DNA of 43,917 nucleotides from assembly GCA_028871795.1 (NCBI GenBank), contig JAGWMG010000017.1, forward strand, positions 1-43,917, in the 5' to 3' direction. Positions 24,634 to 34,295 of this stretch are shown piece by piece. This stretch comes from Alphaproteobacteria bacterium. GTDB lineage: Bacteria > Pseudomonadota > Alphaproteobacteria > Micropepsales > Micropepsaceae. The position numbers and the translations under genes were made by a program. The notes beneath the pieces are model-generated. The model saw only the letters and a program-made list of their open reading frames with translations. It ran no database searches and was not told where the DNA came from. Numbering within the stretch: the first letter of the stretch is position 1; every line of letters starts with the position of its first letter.

Positions 24634-27327
24634 ATGAAACTGAGGGAAGTATTGGTCGGATCTGCGAGCTTGCTTGCCATCTCGGCTATGGCGGCGCCTG
24701 CGTTTGCCCAGGATGCAGGGGTCGAGACCGTCGTCGTAACCGGCATCCGTGCGTCACTGGATCGTGCCATCGACATCAAGCGCGATTCAACCACGATCGT
24801 GGATGCCGTGTCGGCAGAAGACATCGGCAAGTTCCCGGACAAAAACGTCGCCGATGCGCTGCAACGCGTTCCAGGCGTTAACACGGTTTCGGCGGGCGGT
24901 GGCGAAGGCGGCTTCGACGAGAACGACCGAGTGTCCATCCGCGGCACAAACCCGAGTTTGACCGACGTCCAGGTCGATGGGCACAAAATCTCCACCGGAG
25001 ATTGGTTCATTCTCGACCAGTTCGGAACGGTCGGCCGCAGCGTCAGCTTCACGCTGTTGCCTTCGGAAATCGTGAGCAACCTGAAAGTCTATAAGAGCCA
25101 GCAGGCCGACCTTCTGGAAGGCGGCGTGGCCGGCATGGTCGACATCGTCACCCGCAAGCCGCTCGACTTGAAGGATCCCGTCACAGTCGAAGCGAGCGCG
25201 GAGGCTGTCTATACGACACTGCGCGGCAAGACCACGCCGCAGCTCAACGCGTTGTTCGGCTGGAGAGACGATTCCGGCAAGTTCGGCGTGATCATACAGG
25301 GCTTCTATGAAGCGCGCGACATCCGCCGCGACGGTCAGGAATTCCTGGGTTATTCGCAGGTCGGGGCTGGCAGCCCTGCCGGTACGGCCCATCCAGATCT
25401 CGTCGGAACGTACTACCCGAACCTGATCGGCTCGGCGTTGTTCCTGCAGCAGCGCACGCGCGAAGGCGGCGACATCAGCGTGCAGTTCCAGCCCAGCGAC
25501 AGCTTCGAGTTCGACGTCGAGGGCTTCTATTCGAAACTCAAAGCCAGCAACATCAACAACAACTTCATGTTCTGGGGCTCGAACGAGTTCGGCGGCAATG
25601 TGCCCTCGAGCTACACGATCGCGAACAACACGGTCACCGCGGCGACGTTCCCATCGGCGGGCGGCACCCCTATCGTTGCCGACTCGATCGGCCGGCCGGG
25701 CGCCGCGTCCGACAGCTATTACCTTAACGGCCATGGCCGCTGGGACGCGAGCGACAAGCTGTCGGTCGCCGTCCAGGCCGGTTACACCCACGGCAGCGGT
25801 GTGACAAATCCGCAGGTAGCGTGGGAAGGCGAAGTCCAGGGGGCATCGGGCGGTACCGCCAGCTATAATATTACGCCCAGTGGTGTGGCGACCGTCAGCG
25901 TTCCGGGCGTCGACCTCTCCAACGCCGCCAATCTGGTCAATGATTGGGCCTGGACCGTCGTGGACACGTCGGCCGACCGCGAATTTTATGGCCAAATCGA
26001 CGCCACGTATAAAGTGCAAGCCGGCCCGATCGACTCCATCAAGGTTGGTGCGCGGTATGCCGACCACCGGCACACCGTCACCGTGTGGGATGGCGGCGTC
26101 TCCTACGGCGGGTCGCTGGGGAGCGGCATCTCCAAGTCGAATTACCCGTCCGACTTCGCGAGCAGCTTCAGAATCCCGGGCTTCCTGTACAATGTGCCGC
26201 TCGGCGACACGGCGCTGATCGAGAATCTTCTGTTCAACAACAACAGCTGGCGGCCCTATCCGCAATCGCCGGCCGCCATCTCCGATCCGGCTCATCATAG
26301 GTACTACTGGCCGGGCAGCATGGACCTGAAGGAGCGCGATTCCGCCATGTATGCGATGGCGAATTTTGGCGGCGAAAGCTGGAAAGGCAACTTCGGCGTC
26401 CGCATCGTCGAAACGGCGGAAACGATCAACCAGAATGCCAATGCCACCACGGACTGGGGGACGGCCACTTGCCCCTCCGGCGGCACGTATGAAGATTTTG
26501 GCTGCTTTGTGGTCGATAAGATCACTCATAACTACTGGGACATCCTGCCCAGCGCCAATATCAGCATCGACCTGAGCGAGAAAAGCATCCTGCGCTTTGC
26601 CGCTGCCGAAACGATGTCGCGTCCGGACTACAGCGCCTTGGGCGGTGCAGTGTCGCTCACCGACCTCATCCTGACGGGATCGGGAGGCAACCCGAACCTG
26701 AAGCCGATCAAGTCGGCTAACTACAACGCCAGCTACGAATACTATTACGGGCCGACGTCGATGGTGGCCGTCAGCGTGTTCTACATGGACCTGTCTTCCT
26801 ATGTGGGCTTCGGCACCCATCAGGGCGTCTATCTGAACATGCTCAAGACTGGTATGGGTGCTCCTGTCTACTCGACTTACAACATCACCTCCCCGATCAA
26901 CACGAGCGGGCATGACGAGGGCGTGGAAGTCCAGTGGGAGCAGCCGATTTATGGCGGCTTCGGCGTGCAGACCAACTTCACTTATGCCGATGGTGTGGAC
27001 AACTCCGGCGGGCCGCTGGTTGGCGATGCGAAGGTCACGGCCAACCTGACCGCCTATTACGAGAACGAGTGGCTCAGCGCCCGCGTGGCCTACGGTTATC
27101 GTTCGAAGATGCTGATCGGGCTGGACCGCAGCACCGCGGAATACCAGAGCCCTGGCGACAGGATCGATGCGTCGGTTCAATTCACAGTGACGGACAACAT
27201 CTCCCTTACGTTCGACGCTCTGAATCTGACCAACCGGCTGTTGCGGTATACCCAAGGCACGTCAGAACCTCGGGCGATCTACGACAACGGCAGACAGCTC
27301 TATGCCGGTATTCGAGTGAAATACTGA
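24634..27327 (+). CDS. TonB-dependent outer-membrane receptor, chito-oligosaccharide type
   Basis: The 897-residue protein has a signal peptide (MKLREVLVGSASLLAISAMA, cleavage near AFAQ). A TonB-box-like ETVVVTGIR follows, then the plug domain (RASLDRAIDIKRDSTTIVDAV, FPDKNVADALQRVPGV, VSIRGTNPSLTDVQVDG) and a long beta-barrel. It ends LYAGIRVKY with an aromatic C-terminus as in outer-membrane barrels. The AEDIGKFPDKN plug signature is that of the large sugar-receptor group in Caulobacterales, Sphingomonadales and Xanthomonadales. The ribosome site ggaggg precedes ATG 24634. Context with hexosaminidase, chitinase and nag genes points to chito-oligosaccharides as the ligand; the sequence alone does not prove it. 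Confidence 0.92.
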   Translation: MKLREVLVGSASLLAISAMAAPAFAQDAGVETVVVTGIRASLDRAIDIKRDSTTIVDAVSAEDIGKFPDKNVADALQRVPGVNTVSAGGGEGGFDENDRVSIRGTNPSLTDVQVDGHKISTGDWFILDQFGTVGRSVSFTLLPSEIVSNLKVYKSQQADLLEGGVAGMVDIVTRKPLDLKDPVTVEASAEAVYTTLRGKTTPQLNALFGWRDDSGKFGVIIQGFYEARDIRRDGQEFLGYSQVGAGSPAGTAHPDLVGTYYPNLIGSALFLQQRTREGGDISVQFQPSDSFEFDVEGFYSKLKASNINNNFMFWGSNEFGGNVPSSYTIANNTVTAATFPSAGGTPIVADSIGRPGAASDSYYLNGHGRWDASDKLSVAVQAGYTHGSGVTNPQVAWEGEVQGASGGTASYNITPSGVATVSVPGVDLSNAANLVNDWAWTVVDTSADREFYGQIDATYKVQAGPIDSIKVGARYADHRHTVTVWDGGVSYGGSLGSGISKSNYPSDFASSFRIPGFLYNVPLGDTALIENLLFNNNSWRPYPQSPAAISDPAHHRYYWPGSMDLKERDSAMYAMANFGGESWKGNFGVRIVETAETINQNANATTDWGTATCPSGGTYEDFGCFVVDKITHNYWDILPSANISIDLSEKSILRFAAAETMSRPDYSALGGAVSLTDLILTGSGGNPNLKPIKSANYNASYEYYYGPTSMVAVSVFYMDLSSYVGFGTHQGVYLNMLKTGMGAPVYSTYNITSPINTSGHDEGVEVQWEQPIYGGFGVQTNFTYADGVDNSGGPLVGDAKVTANLTAYYENEWLSARVAYGYRSKMLIGLDRSTAEYQSPGDRIDASVQFTVTDNISLTFDALNLTNRLLRYTQGTSEPRAIYDNGRQLYAGIRVKY

Positions 27328-27338
27328 GAGGTGGGACG

Positions 27339-27370
27339 AATCCCGGGCACACCAGAACGTGTCCGGGTTT
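27339..27370 (+). terminator. hairpin after the receptor gene
   Basis: The arms AATCCCGGGCAC and GTGTCCGGGTTT pair over 12 positions with one mismatch and one wobble, around an 8-base loop, followed by TTT. It lies 12 bases after the receptor stop. It could terminate or attenuate transcription so that receptor mRNA exceeds that of the downstream genes. Confidence 0.6.
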
Positions 27371-27480
27371 ACCCTTCACAACTGCGCTTCTACCTAATAA
27401 GTTCCCCGCTGGGGCGGAGTGGCGAGAGTTGCTCCGCTCCTTCCTTTTAAGCCTTTCACGAAAGGCCGGATCGCCGTTCG

Positions 27481-29877
27481 ATGCAGACTGCCGCTCGCTG
27501 TTCTCGTCAAACGCTTTTCGGGTTGCAGCTTTGTGCGGTGGTGTTTCTTGCCGCGCCGCTTCTTGCCTCCTGCCGGGGAGTTTTGCCGGGCTGGGCGGGT
27601 CGGAGCAGCAGTTCGGCCCAGAACCCGGTTGCACCGCCGCCCGCACCCGAGCCGCCGCTTGCCCTGATCCCGTTTCCGCAAGAGCTGGTCCGGCATGAGG
27701 GACATTTCACCGTCGCGGCGGGAACGCAGTTGGTGTGCCCCGAGGGCGACAAGGGTTGCGCTTGGCTGGCCGGCTATCTGAGCGACTTGGCCCGCCGCAC
27801 GCGCGGCATCGAACTGGTGCCGGCAAGCGGCGACGTTTCCGGGGCGCCGAGTGGGACCGTCGTCTTCCGGCGTTTGGCCTATCCTCTGTCGGCGAATCCC
27901 GAAGCCTATCGCCTTGAAGTCGGGCCCGGCGGCGTGGTGATTTCCGCGGGCACGGACGCCGGACTGTTTTACGGCGCGGTGACGTTCTGGCAACTGCTGA
28001 GCCAGGACAGCGGGCCGGCCCGGGCGATCGCCGTCCCCGCTTTGCAGATCGTGGACGCCCCGCGCTTCGGCTGGCGCGGAATGCTTCTCGATTCTGCCCG
28101 CCATTTTCAATCGCTCGGCTTCGTGAAGTCGTTCATCGACGCGATGGCGCTGCACAAGCTCAACGTCCTTCATTGGCATTTGACGGACGACCAGGGCTGG
28201 CGCCTACAGATCAAGCGGTATCCCAAACTGACGGCAGCCGGTGCCTGGCGCCGGATTCCCGGACAGTCCGGACTCTACGGCGGTTATTATTCGCAGAAAG
28301 AAGTGCGCGGCGTCGTTGCCTATGCCCGGCAGCGTAATGTGACGATCGTGCCGGAGATCGAGATGCCCGGGCACTCGCTGGCGGCGATCGCCGCTTATCC
28401 CAGGCTCGCGTCCGTCAGGCGTCCGCCAAGGAGCGTGTCGAGCGACTGGGGTATCTTCCCCTATCTTTACAACACCGACGACGCCAGTTTTTCCTTCCTC
28501 GAAAACGTGCTGACCGAAGTGATGGCACTCTTCCCGAGCCGGTATATCCACATCGGCGGCGACGAGGCGGTCAAGGACGAATGGAATTCTTCTCCCCGCA
28601 CCCGTCGGCTGATGCGCGCCCGTCACATCAAGGATGAGGACGCGCTGCAAAGTTATTTTGTGGACAGGATCGGGAAATTCCTCAACGCGCATGGCCGCCG
28701 CTTGATCGGCTGGGACGAGATCCTGAACAACGGGCTGACGCAGAACGCCGCCATCACCTCCTGGCATGGCATCGGAGGGGCCATCACGGCGGCGCGCCTC
28801 GGGCACGACGCGGTTCTCTCTCCCAGCAACAAGCTTTACTTCTCCAATTGCCAAGTCGAGACCGCAGGAGAGCCGCCCTGCCGCGCCGACTTCATCTCGC
28901 TCAAGGATGTCTACGACTTCGATCCGGCCACGCCGCAACTGAACGCGGAGCAGCAAGCCCATATCATCGGCCTGGAGGCGTGCATCTGGACCGAATACAT
29001 CGCAGACGGCAGCCTCGTTGATTATGCGGCGTTTCCGCGCGCGGCGGCACTCGCCGAACTTGCCTGGTCGCCCGCCGCCAAGCACGATTGGCGGGATTTC
29101 CTTCAGCGCTTGCCGGCACAAATAGACCGTTACCGCGCGCTCGGCATACCACATTCGGAAAGCGCGTTGACGGTGCGGATCGATGCGCGCGCGGACGGGG
29201 CGGGCGGGCGTGTATCGCTCGCCAATCAAGTGGGGTTCGGCGAGATTCACTATACACGCGACGGCAGCGTTCCGACCGCGACGTCGCCGCTCTACACCGT
29301 GCCCTTCGCGACGGCGCTGCCCGCGACCATCGCCGCCGCGGCGTTCTGGCATGAGCGCCCGCTCACGGCACCATTGCAGAAGAATCTCGACGTTTTGTCG
29401 GTTCTACGGCGCAGCAGCTACGCGATGAAGCAGTGTACGAGCGGCTTGCCGCTGTCTTTGGCAGGCGGCGTCAAGACGGACGGCAAGCCCGCCATGTTCC
29501 TGGTCAACGTCATGGATCCCTGCTGGATTTACGAGCAGGCGGACCTCTCAAGGATCGGCGGCGTTGAAGTGACGGTCGGCCGGCTGCCTTTCAATTTCCA
29601 GATCGGCAAGGATATCCGCAAGATTCCGCTTTATCCGCCGCAAACGCCTGCCGGCGAGCTGGAGATCCGCCTTGACACCTGCCAGGGCAAACGCATCGCC
29701 GTTCTGCCTCTCGCCCCGGCGGCAACCGGCAACGCGATAACAACGCTGCGCGCGAGGTTCGAGCCGCAGCAAAGCATCCACGATGTGTGTTTCACCTTCA
29801 CCCGCCGCAGCGTGGACCCCGTCTGGGCCATCGACGAAGCGCAGCTGATCCCTGAGGCAACGCCACACAAGGAATGA
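27481..29877 (+). CDS. GH20 beta-N-acetylhexosaminidase, probable lipoprotein
   Basis: The 798-residue enzyme removes terminal GlcNAc from chito-oligosaccharides. The N-terminus has a hydrophobic stretch ending LLASC, a plausible lipobox, so it is probably anchored to a membrane facing the periplasm or outside. A GH20 N-terminal alpha/beta domain (about 60-185) precedes the barrel: FGWRGMLLDSARHF, VLHWHLTDDQGWRLQI, EIEMPGH and HIGGDEAVKDEW with catalytic Asp361-Glu362, then IGWDEIL and ACIWTEYI. After about residue 580, IHYTRDGSVPTATSPLY matches the chitobiase C-terminal domain, and a further ~150-residue beta-rich tail follows. ATG 27481 has no strong ribosome site. It begins about 110 bases after the hairpin that follows the receptor. 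Confidence 0.92.
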   Translation: MQTAARCSRQTLFGLQLCAVVFLAAPLLASCRGVLPGWAGRSSSSAQNPVAPPPAPEPPLALIPFPQELVRHEGHFTVAAGTQLVCPEGDKGCAWLAGYLSDLARRTRGIELVPASGDVSGAPSGTVVFRRLAYPLSANPEAYRLEVGPGGVVISAGTDAGLFYGAVTFWQLLSQDSGPARAIAVPALQIVDAPRFGWRGMLLDSARHFQSLGFVKSFIDAMALHKLNVLHWHLTDDQGWRLQIKRYPKLTAAGAWRRIPGQSGLYGGYYSQKEVRGVVAYARQRNVTIVPEIEMPGHSLAAIAAYPRLASVRRPPRSVSSDWGIFPYLYNTDDASFSFLENVLTEVMALFPSRYIHIGGDEAVKDEWNSSPRTRRLMRARHIKDEDALQSYFVDRIGKFLNAHGRRLIGWDEILNNGLTQNAAITSWHGIGGAITAARLGHDAVLSPSNKLYFSNCQVETAGEPPCRADFISLKDVYDFDPATPQLNAEQQAHIIGLEACIWTEYIADGSLVDYAAFPRAAALAELAWSPAAKHDWRDFLQRLPAQIDRYRALGIPHSESALTVRIDARADGAGGRVSLANQVGFGEIHYTRDGSVPTATSPLYTVPFATALPATIAAAAFWHERPLTAPLQKNLDVLSVLRRSSYAMKQCTSGLPLSLAGGVKTDGKPAMFLVNVMDPCWIYEQADLSRIGGVEVTVGRLPFNFQIGKDIRKIPLYPPQTPAGELEIRLDTCQGKRIAVLPLAPAATGNAITTLRARFEPQQSIHDVCFTFTRRSVDPVWAIDEAQLIPEATPHKE

Positions 29878-29881
29878 CGAC

Positions 29882-32404
29882 GTGTCGAATTTGATATTGG
29901 TTGCGCCAATTCAAGGCTGGGTGGCGGCGCTGGACGAAGTGCCTGACCCCGTGTTCTCCGAACGTATTCTCGGAGACGGGCTGGCGATCGATCCGACCGG
30001 TGCGATGCTGCGCGCGCCCTGCGACGGTGTGATGATTTCTTCCGCCAAGCATGCGGTGACGCTGCATGCCGCGAACGGCGCGGAGATTCTCATTCACATC
30101 GGCCTGGAAACCGTGGCGCTGGGCGGGCAAGGCTTCATCAGCCTCGTGCGCGAAGGCAAGGCGATCAAGGCGGGCGATCCACTTTTGACTTTTGATCTCG
30201 AATTCCTCGCGGCGCGCGTGAAAAGCCTGATCTCTCCGATCGTTGTCACCAACGGCGAGGCGTTCAAGATCGTGCGCCGCAGCCACGACTGCGAAGTCGC
30301 GGTGGGCGATTTTCTCATGGAATTGCAGCCCGTTGATTCCGCCGTTGCCGCAGAGCGGTCGGCCGGCAGCGAGTCGCGCGACGTCGTCGTTCCTTTGACA
30401 CTCGGGATTCATGCGCGTCCGGCCGCGATGCTGTCGAACTGCGCCAAGAGATTCTCGTCGGATGTCACGCTTTCCCTGCGCGGTCGCAACGCCAATGCAA
30501 AGAGCGTCGCGGCATTGATGTCGCTGGGCGTCGGCTTCAACGATGCGGTGAGCGTCGCTGCAAAGGGTGCCGACGCCGAACAAGCGGTCGCGGCCGTCGT
30601 CGATCTGATCGGGGCCGGGCTTGGCGACGGTGTCGTGCCGTCCCAGGCGGCGCCCGCCCAGCCGAACAAAGAGAAAGCCGCGCCCGCGGTCGACGGCCAG
30701 AACGTGGTACGCGGTGTTCGTGCGGCGCCCGGGATTGCGCTGGGGCGGGCCGTCCATTTTCACGTCACCGAGATTTCGGTGCCGGAGGCGGGCAAAGGCA
30801 TCGCCCGTGAAACGGAGGAATTCCATCGTGCCCTGGGCGAAGCGAGGTTGCGCATCGAGGCGTCGTCGTCGTCGGGGGATCGCCAGCGGCGGGATATCCT
30901 GTCCGCCCATCTCGCATTGCTCGACGATCCGGAACTCCACGGCGCCGCACGCCAGCATATCGAGAATGGAAAGAGTGCCGGCTTTGCCTGGCGGCAGGCG
31001 ATTCGCAGCTTTGCCGGCACGCTGAAAGCCAGCGACAACGTGCGTATGCAGGAGCGTGCGAGCGATCTTCTCGATCTAGAGCGCCAATTCCTGGCAGTTC
31101 TCACCGGTGCGAACCCCGGTCGCAATATCGACTTGCCGGAAAATGCCATTCTGATCGCCGAGGAGCTTCTGCCGTCCGATCTGGTGTCGTTGGATGCGGC
31201 GAAAATTGCCGGCTTCGTGACATCCCGCGGCGGGCCGACATCGCATATTGCCATTCTTGCATCGGGCATGAACGTGCCGGCCGTGGTTGGGGCAGGCCCG
31301 GCCGTTCGGCTCGTCGCCGAAGGAACCGAAGTGCTTCTGGATGCGGACGAAGGCCTCTTGTACTTGAGGCCCGACAGCGCGGCCGTCGCTGCGGCAAGAG
31401 CGACGTTTGCCGTTCAGTCGCACCAACGGACGGATGCCATGGCAACCGCGGGCGAGAAATGCCGCACGGCGGACGGGACGCGCATCGAAATCCTCGCCAA
31501 TCTCGGCGCGGGCGCGCCCGAGGCGGCAGCCGCCTTGCATATGGGAGCGGAAGGATGCGGCCTGCTGCGCACGGAATTCCTCTTCCTGGACCGCAATGCG
31601 CCGCCAAGCGAAGACGAGCAGTATCAGCAATACCAGGCCGTTGCCGATGCGCTCGATGGCCGTCCGTTCACTTTGCGCACGTTCGACATCGGCGGCGACA
31701 AGCCGGTGCGGTATCTCGCATTCCCGCCGGAGGAGAATCCGGCGCTGGGCCTGCGAGGCGTGCGTGCAGGACTTTTGTGGCCGGATCTTCTGCGTGCGCA
31801 ATTCGGCGCGATCATTCGCGTGAAACCGGCCGGACGATGCAAGATCATGCTTCCGATGATCGTCTCGCTCGGAGAATTTGTTGCCGCCCGGGCGATCCTC
31901 GATGCCATGTGCGAAGAGCGCAACGTCGCGGCGAGGATTCCGCTCGGCGTTATGATTGAAACCCCGTCTTCTGCGGTGCTCGCCGACCAGCTTTCGCGGG
32001 AGGCCGATTTCCTGTCGATCGGCACCAACGACCTCACGCAATACGTGCTGGCGATCGATCGCGGCCATCGCCAGCTTGCCGACCAGTTCGACGCTCTGCA
32101 TCCCGCAGTCTTGCGACTCATTGCCAAAGCGGCTGACTCCGCGCGCGCTGTCGGGAAACCGATTGGCGTTTGCGGCGGATTGGCGACCGATCCGCTAGCG
32201 ACACCAATTCTGCTGGGCCTTGGAATCGGCGAGTTGTCGGTGCCGCCGCCGGCCATTCCGAATCTGAAAGCCGCCGTTCACGCGCTCGCGATGACAGACT
32301 GCCGCGCGGCGGCGCGTCACGTTTTGACGCTGGAGTCCCCGGGCGCCGTGCGTGCCTACGTCCGCGCCTCGATCATCTCCAGCAAGAGGGGTATCGGGCC
32401 ATGA
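29882..32404 (+). CDS. nagF: multidomain PTS protein EIIA-HPr-EI
   Basis: A single 840-residue polypeptide carries three PTS parts. EIIA(Glc-type) is at 1 to about 150 with His72 in LIHIGLET. HPr is at about 162-250 with His177 in LGIHARPAAM. Enzyme I is from about residue 275 with phospho-His455 in GGPTSHIAILA, PEP-site motifs RTEFLFLDR and IGTNDLTQY, and the GVCGGLA segment. It passes phosphate from PEP to the EIIB domains of the adjacent NagE. The start is GTG 29882 with an aagga site. ATGA overlap couples it to nagE. Having its own EI and HPr makes the sugar PTS independent of the host nitrogen PTS, an advantage for a mobile gene set. Confidence 0.93.
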   Translation: MSNLILVAPIQGWVAALDEVPDPVFSERILGDGLAIDPTGAMLRAPCDGVMISSAKHAVTLHAANGAEILIHIGLETVALGGQGFISLVREGKAIKAGDPLLTFDLEFLAARVKSLISPIVVTNGEAFKIVRRSHDCEVAVGDFLMELQPVDSAVAAERSAGSESRDVVVPLTLGIHARPAAMLSNCAKRFSSDVTLSLRGRNANAKSVAALMSLGVGFNDAVSVAAKGADAEQAVAAVVDLIGAGLGDGVVPSQAAPAQPNKEKAAPAVDGQNVVRGVRAAPGIALGRAVHFHVTEISVPEAGKGIARETEEFHRALGEARLRIEASSSSGDRQRRDILSAHLALLDDPELHGAARQHIENGKSAGFAWRQAIRSFAGTLKASDNVRMQERASDLLDLERQFLAVLTGANPGRNIDLPENAILIAEELLPSDLVSLDAAKIAGFVTSRGGPTSHIAILASGMNVPAVVGAGPAVRLVAEGTEVLLDADEGLLYLRPDSAAVAAARATFAVQSHQRTDAMATAGEKCRTADGTRIEILANLGAGAPEAAAALHMGAEGCGLLRTEFLFLDRNAPPSEDEQYQQYQAVADALDGRPFTLRTFDIGGDKPVRYLAFPPEENPALGLRGVRAGLLWPDLLRAQFGAIIRVKPAGRCKIMLPMIVSLGEFVAARAILDAMCEERNVAARIPLGVMIETPSSAVLADQLSREADFLSIGTNDLTQYVLAIDRGHRQLADQFDALHPAVLRLIAKAADSARAVGKPIGVCGGLATDPLATPILLGLGIGELSVPPPAIPNLKAAVHALAMTDCRAAARHVLTLESPGAVRAYVRASIISSKRGIGP

Positions 32405-34170
32405 AATCCGCTTTCGAATTCCTCCAGCCGCTCGGCCGCGCCCTCATGCTGCCGATTGCGGTGCTGCCGGTGGCCGGTCTGCTGTTGCGTTTCGGCCAGC
32501 CCGATCTGCTGAATGTGCCGTTTGTTTCGGCCGCGGGCGATGCGATCTTTTCCAACCTAGGATTCCTTTTTGCCATCGGCGTCGCCGTCGGACTCGCCAA
32601 GGACAACCATGGCGCGGCCGGGCTTGCCGGCGTGGTTTGTTTTCTGGTCGCCACGACAGGCGCCAAGGCGCTTATTGTCGTTCCACCGGACGCGCTCGCC
32701 GGTTTTTCGGGAACGGCGCACGATCTGGCGAGCGAGGCATTTAGGACGAGAGCGCTGGCCAAATTGGGGGTGCCCACGGGGCTTGCGTCCGGCCTCATCG
32801 CGGGATGGAACTACAACCGCTTCTACGACATCAAACTGCCGGACTATCTGGCCTTTTTCGGCGGCCGCCGCTTTGTCCCCATCGCCACCGGTTTTTCTGC
32901 TCTGGCCCTGGCCGCGATTATCGGGATTGGTTGGCCCTATATCGAGCGAGGGATGGACGTCGCCAGCCACGTCATTCTCGGCGCCGGCCCCCTGGGGCTC
33001 TTTATCTACGGCGTGCTGAACCGGCTGCTGATCGTCACCGGGCTGCACCACATCCTCAATAACATCGCGTGGTTCATTATTGGCGATTATCACGGCGTCA
33101 CCGGTGATCTCAAACGCTTCTTTGCAGGCGATCCTTCGGCGGGCGTGTTCATGTCCGGCTTCTTTCCGGTGATGATGTTCGGCCTGCCGGCGGCCTGCCT
33201 TGCGATGTACCACACCGCGCGGCCCGACCGGCGCAAGATGGCCGGCGGACTGCTGGTTTCCATGGCGTTGACCGCGTTTCTGACCGGAGTGACGGAGCCC
33301 ATCGAATTCAGCTTCATGTTTCTGGCGCCGCCACTTTACGCGATCCACACCGTGTTGACGGGCTTTTCGATGATCGTCATGGACATGCTGGGCGTCAGAC
33401 TCGGCTTCGGGTTTTCGGCCGGCTTGTTCGATTATGTGATCAACTTCAACAAGGCGACCCGTCCGCTCATGCTCTTGCCGGTGGGCGCTGCATATTTCGC
33501 GCTTTATTACGGCATCTTCCGTTTTGCGATTTTGAAGTTCAACCTTAAGATGGTGGGCCGTGAGGACGACGACCAGTCGGCAACGGTGTCCATCGCGGAT
33601 GCCGGCGGACGCGGGCGCGCATTTTCCGACGCTCTTGGCGGTTCCGGCAACGTGCGCAGCGTCGACTCCTGTACGACACGGCTACGCCTGGTCGTGAGAA
33701 ACAGTTCCTCTATCGATGAACCCAGGCTGAGGGCCTTGGGCGCGCGCGGTTTCGTGCGGCCTTCCGAAACGGCCCTTCAGGTCATTCTGGGGCCGATTGC
33801 AGAGCAGGTCGCAGGCGAGATGCGCACTGCACTATCGCAAAGCAGCTCGTCCGCACCGTTACGGCAGCGGGCATTTTCACAGTCCAGCCGCCGATCGGCA
33901 TCGTCTGCCGCTCCTGCGGTCGACCCCGGTCAAGTTCTGGCGATACTGTCTGGTCTCGGCGGCGCAGCCAACATTCGCAATATCGCCGTCTGTTCCAGCA
34001 GATTGTGCGTCGGCGTGCGGAGCACTGTGCTGGTCGACGAAAGAGCGTTGCGGACGGCGGGCACGCGCGGCGTGTCGAAAATGCGCGAAACCGTTCACGT
34101 CCTGATCGGACCGGGCGCGGCGGACGTCGCCGATCGGCTCAACGCGGATATGTCCGCGGCAGCGCGCTGA
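32401..34170 (+). CDS. nagE: GlcNAc-type PTS permease EIIC with two EIIB domains
   Basis: This 589-residue inner-membrane permease imports and phosphorylates GlcNAc to GlcNAc-6-P. The EIIC part (1 to about 385) begins FEFLQPLGRALMLPIAVLPVAG and contains GLHHILNN and the GVTEPIEFSFMF signature of the glucose/GlcNAc family. The first EIIB (about 405-475) has phospho-Cys424 in DSCTTRLRL. After a Ser/Ala-rich linker a second EIIB-like domain (about 510-585) has Cys531 in AVCSSRLCV, so both could accept phosphate. No EIIA is fused; NagF supplies it. ATG 32401 overlaps the nagF stop. GlcNAc specificity comes from context with nagA and nagB-II. Confidence 0.92.
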   Translation: MKSAFEFLQPLGRALMLPIAVLPVAGLLLRFGQPDLLNVPFVSAAGDAIFSNLGFLFAIGVAVGLAKDNHGAAGLAGVVCFLVATTGAKALIVVPPDALAGFSGTAHDLASEAFRTRALAKLGVPTGLASGLIAGWNYNRFYDIKLPDYLAFFGGRRFVPIATGFSALALAAIIGIGWPYIERGMDVASHVILGAGPLGLFIYGVLNRLLIVTGLHHILNNIAWFIIGDYHGVTGDLKRFFAGDPSAGVFMSGFFPVMMFGLPAACLAMYHTARPDRRKMAGGLLVSMALTAFLTGVTEPIEFSFMFLAPPLYAIHTVLTGFSMIVMDMLGVRLGFGFSAGLFDYVINFNKATRPLMLLPVGAAYFALYYGIFRFAILKFNLKMVGREDDDQSATVSIADAGGRGRAFSDALGGSGNVRSVDSCTTRLRLVVRNSSSIDEPRLRALGARGFVRPSETALQVILGPIAEQVAGEMRTALSQSSSSAPLRQRAFSQSSRRSASSAAPAVDPGQVLAILSGLGGAANIRNIAVCSSRLCVGVRSTVLVDERALRTAGTRGVSKMRETVHVLIGPGAADVADRLNADMSAAAR

Positions 34171-34295
34171 ATCTCCGCGCGTAGGGGCGTCGGGGCTTGG
34201 TTTTCTCCCCCGCCGCCGCGAAACGTTTTAATTCGATTGCTCTCACAGGGTTCGGAAACGGACCTCCATTCCGCCTTGCCGAGCCGGCTTTTGCG

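Noticed and set aside
24787..27255. 822-codon open frame on the minus strand opposite the TonB receptor
   Set aside because: It is wholly antisense to a receptor with clear plug and barrel motifs, has no protein family features and is rich in Arg, Val and His as expected of a mirror frame in GC-rich DNA.
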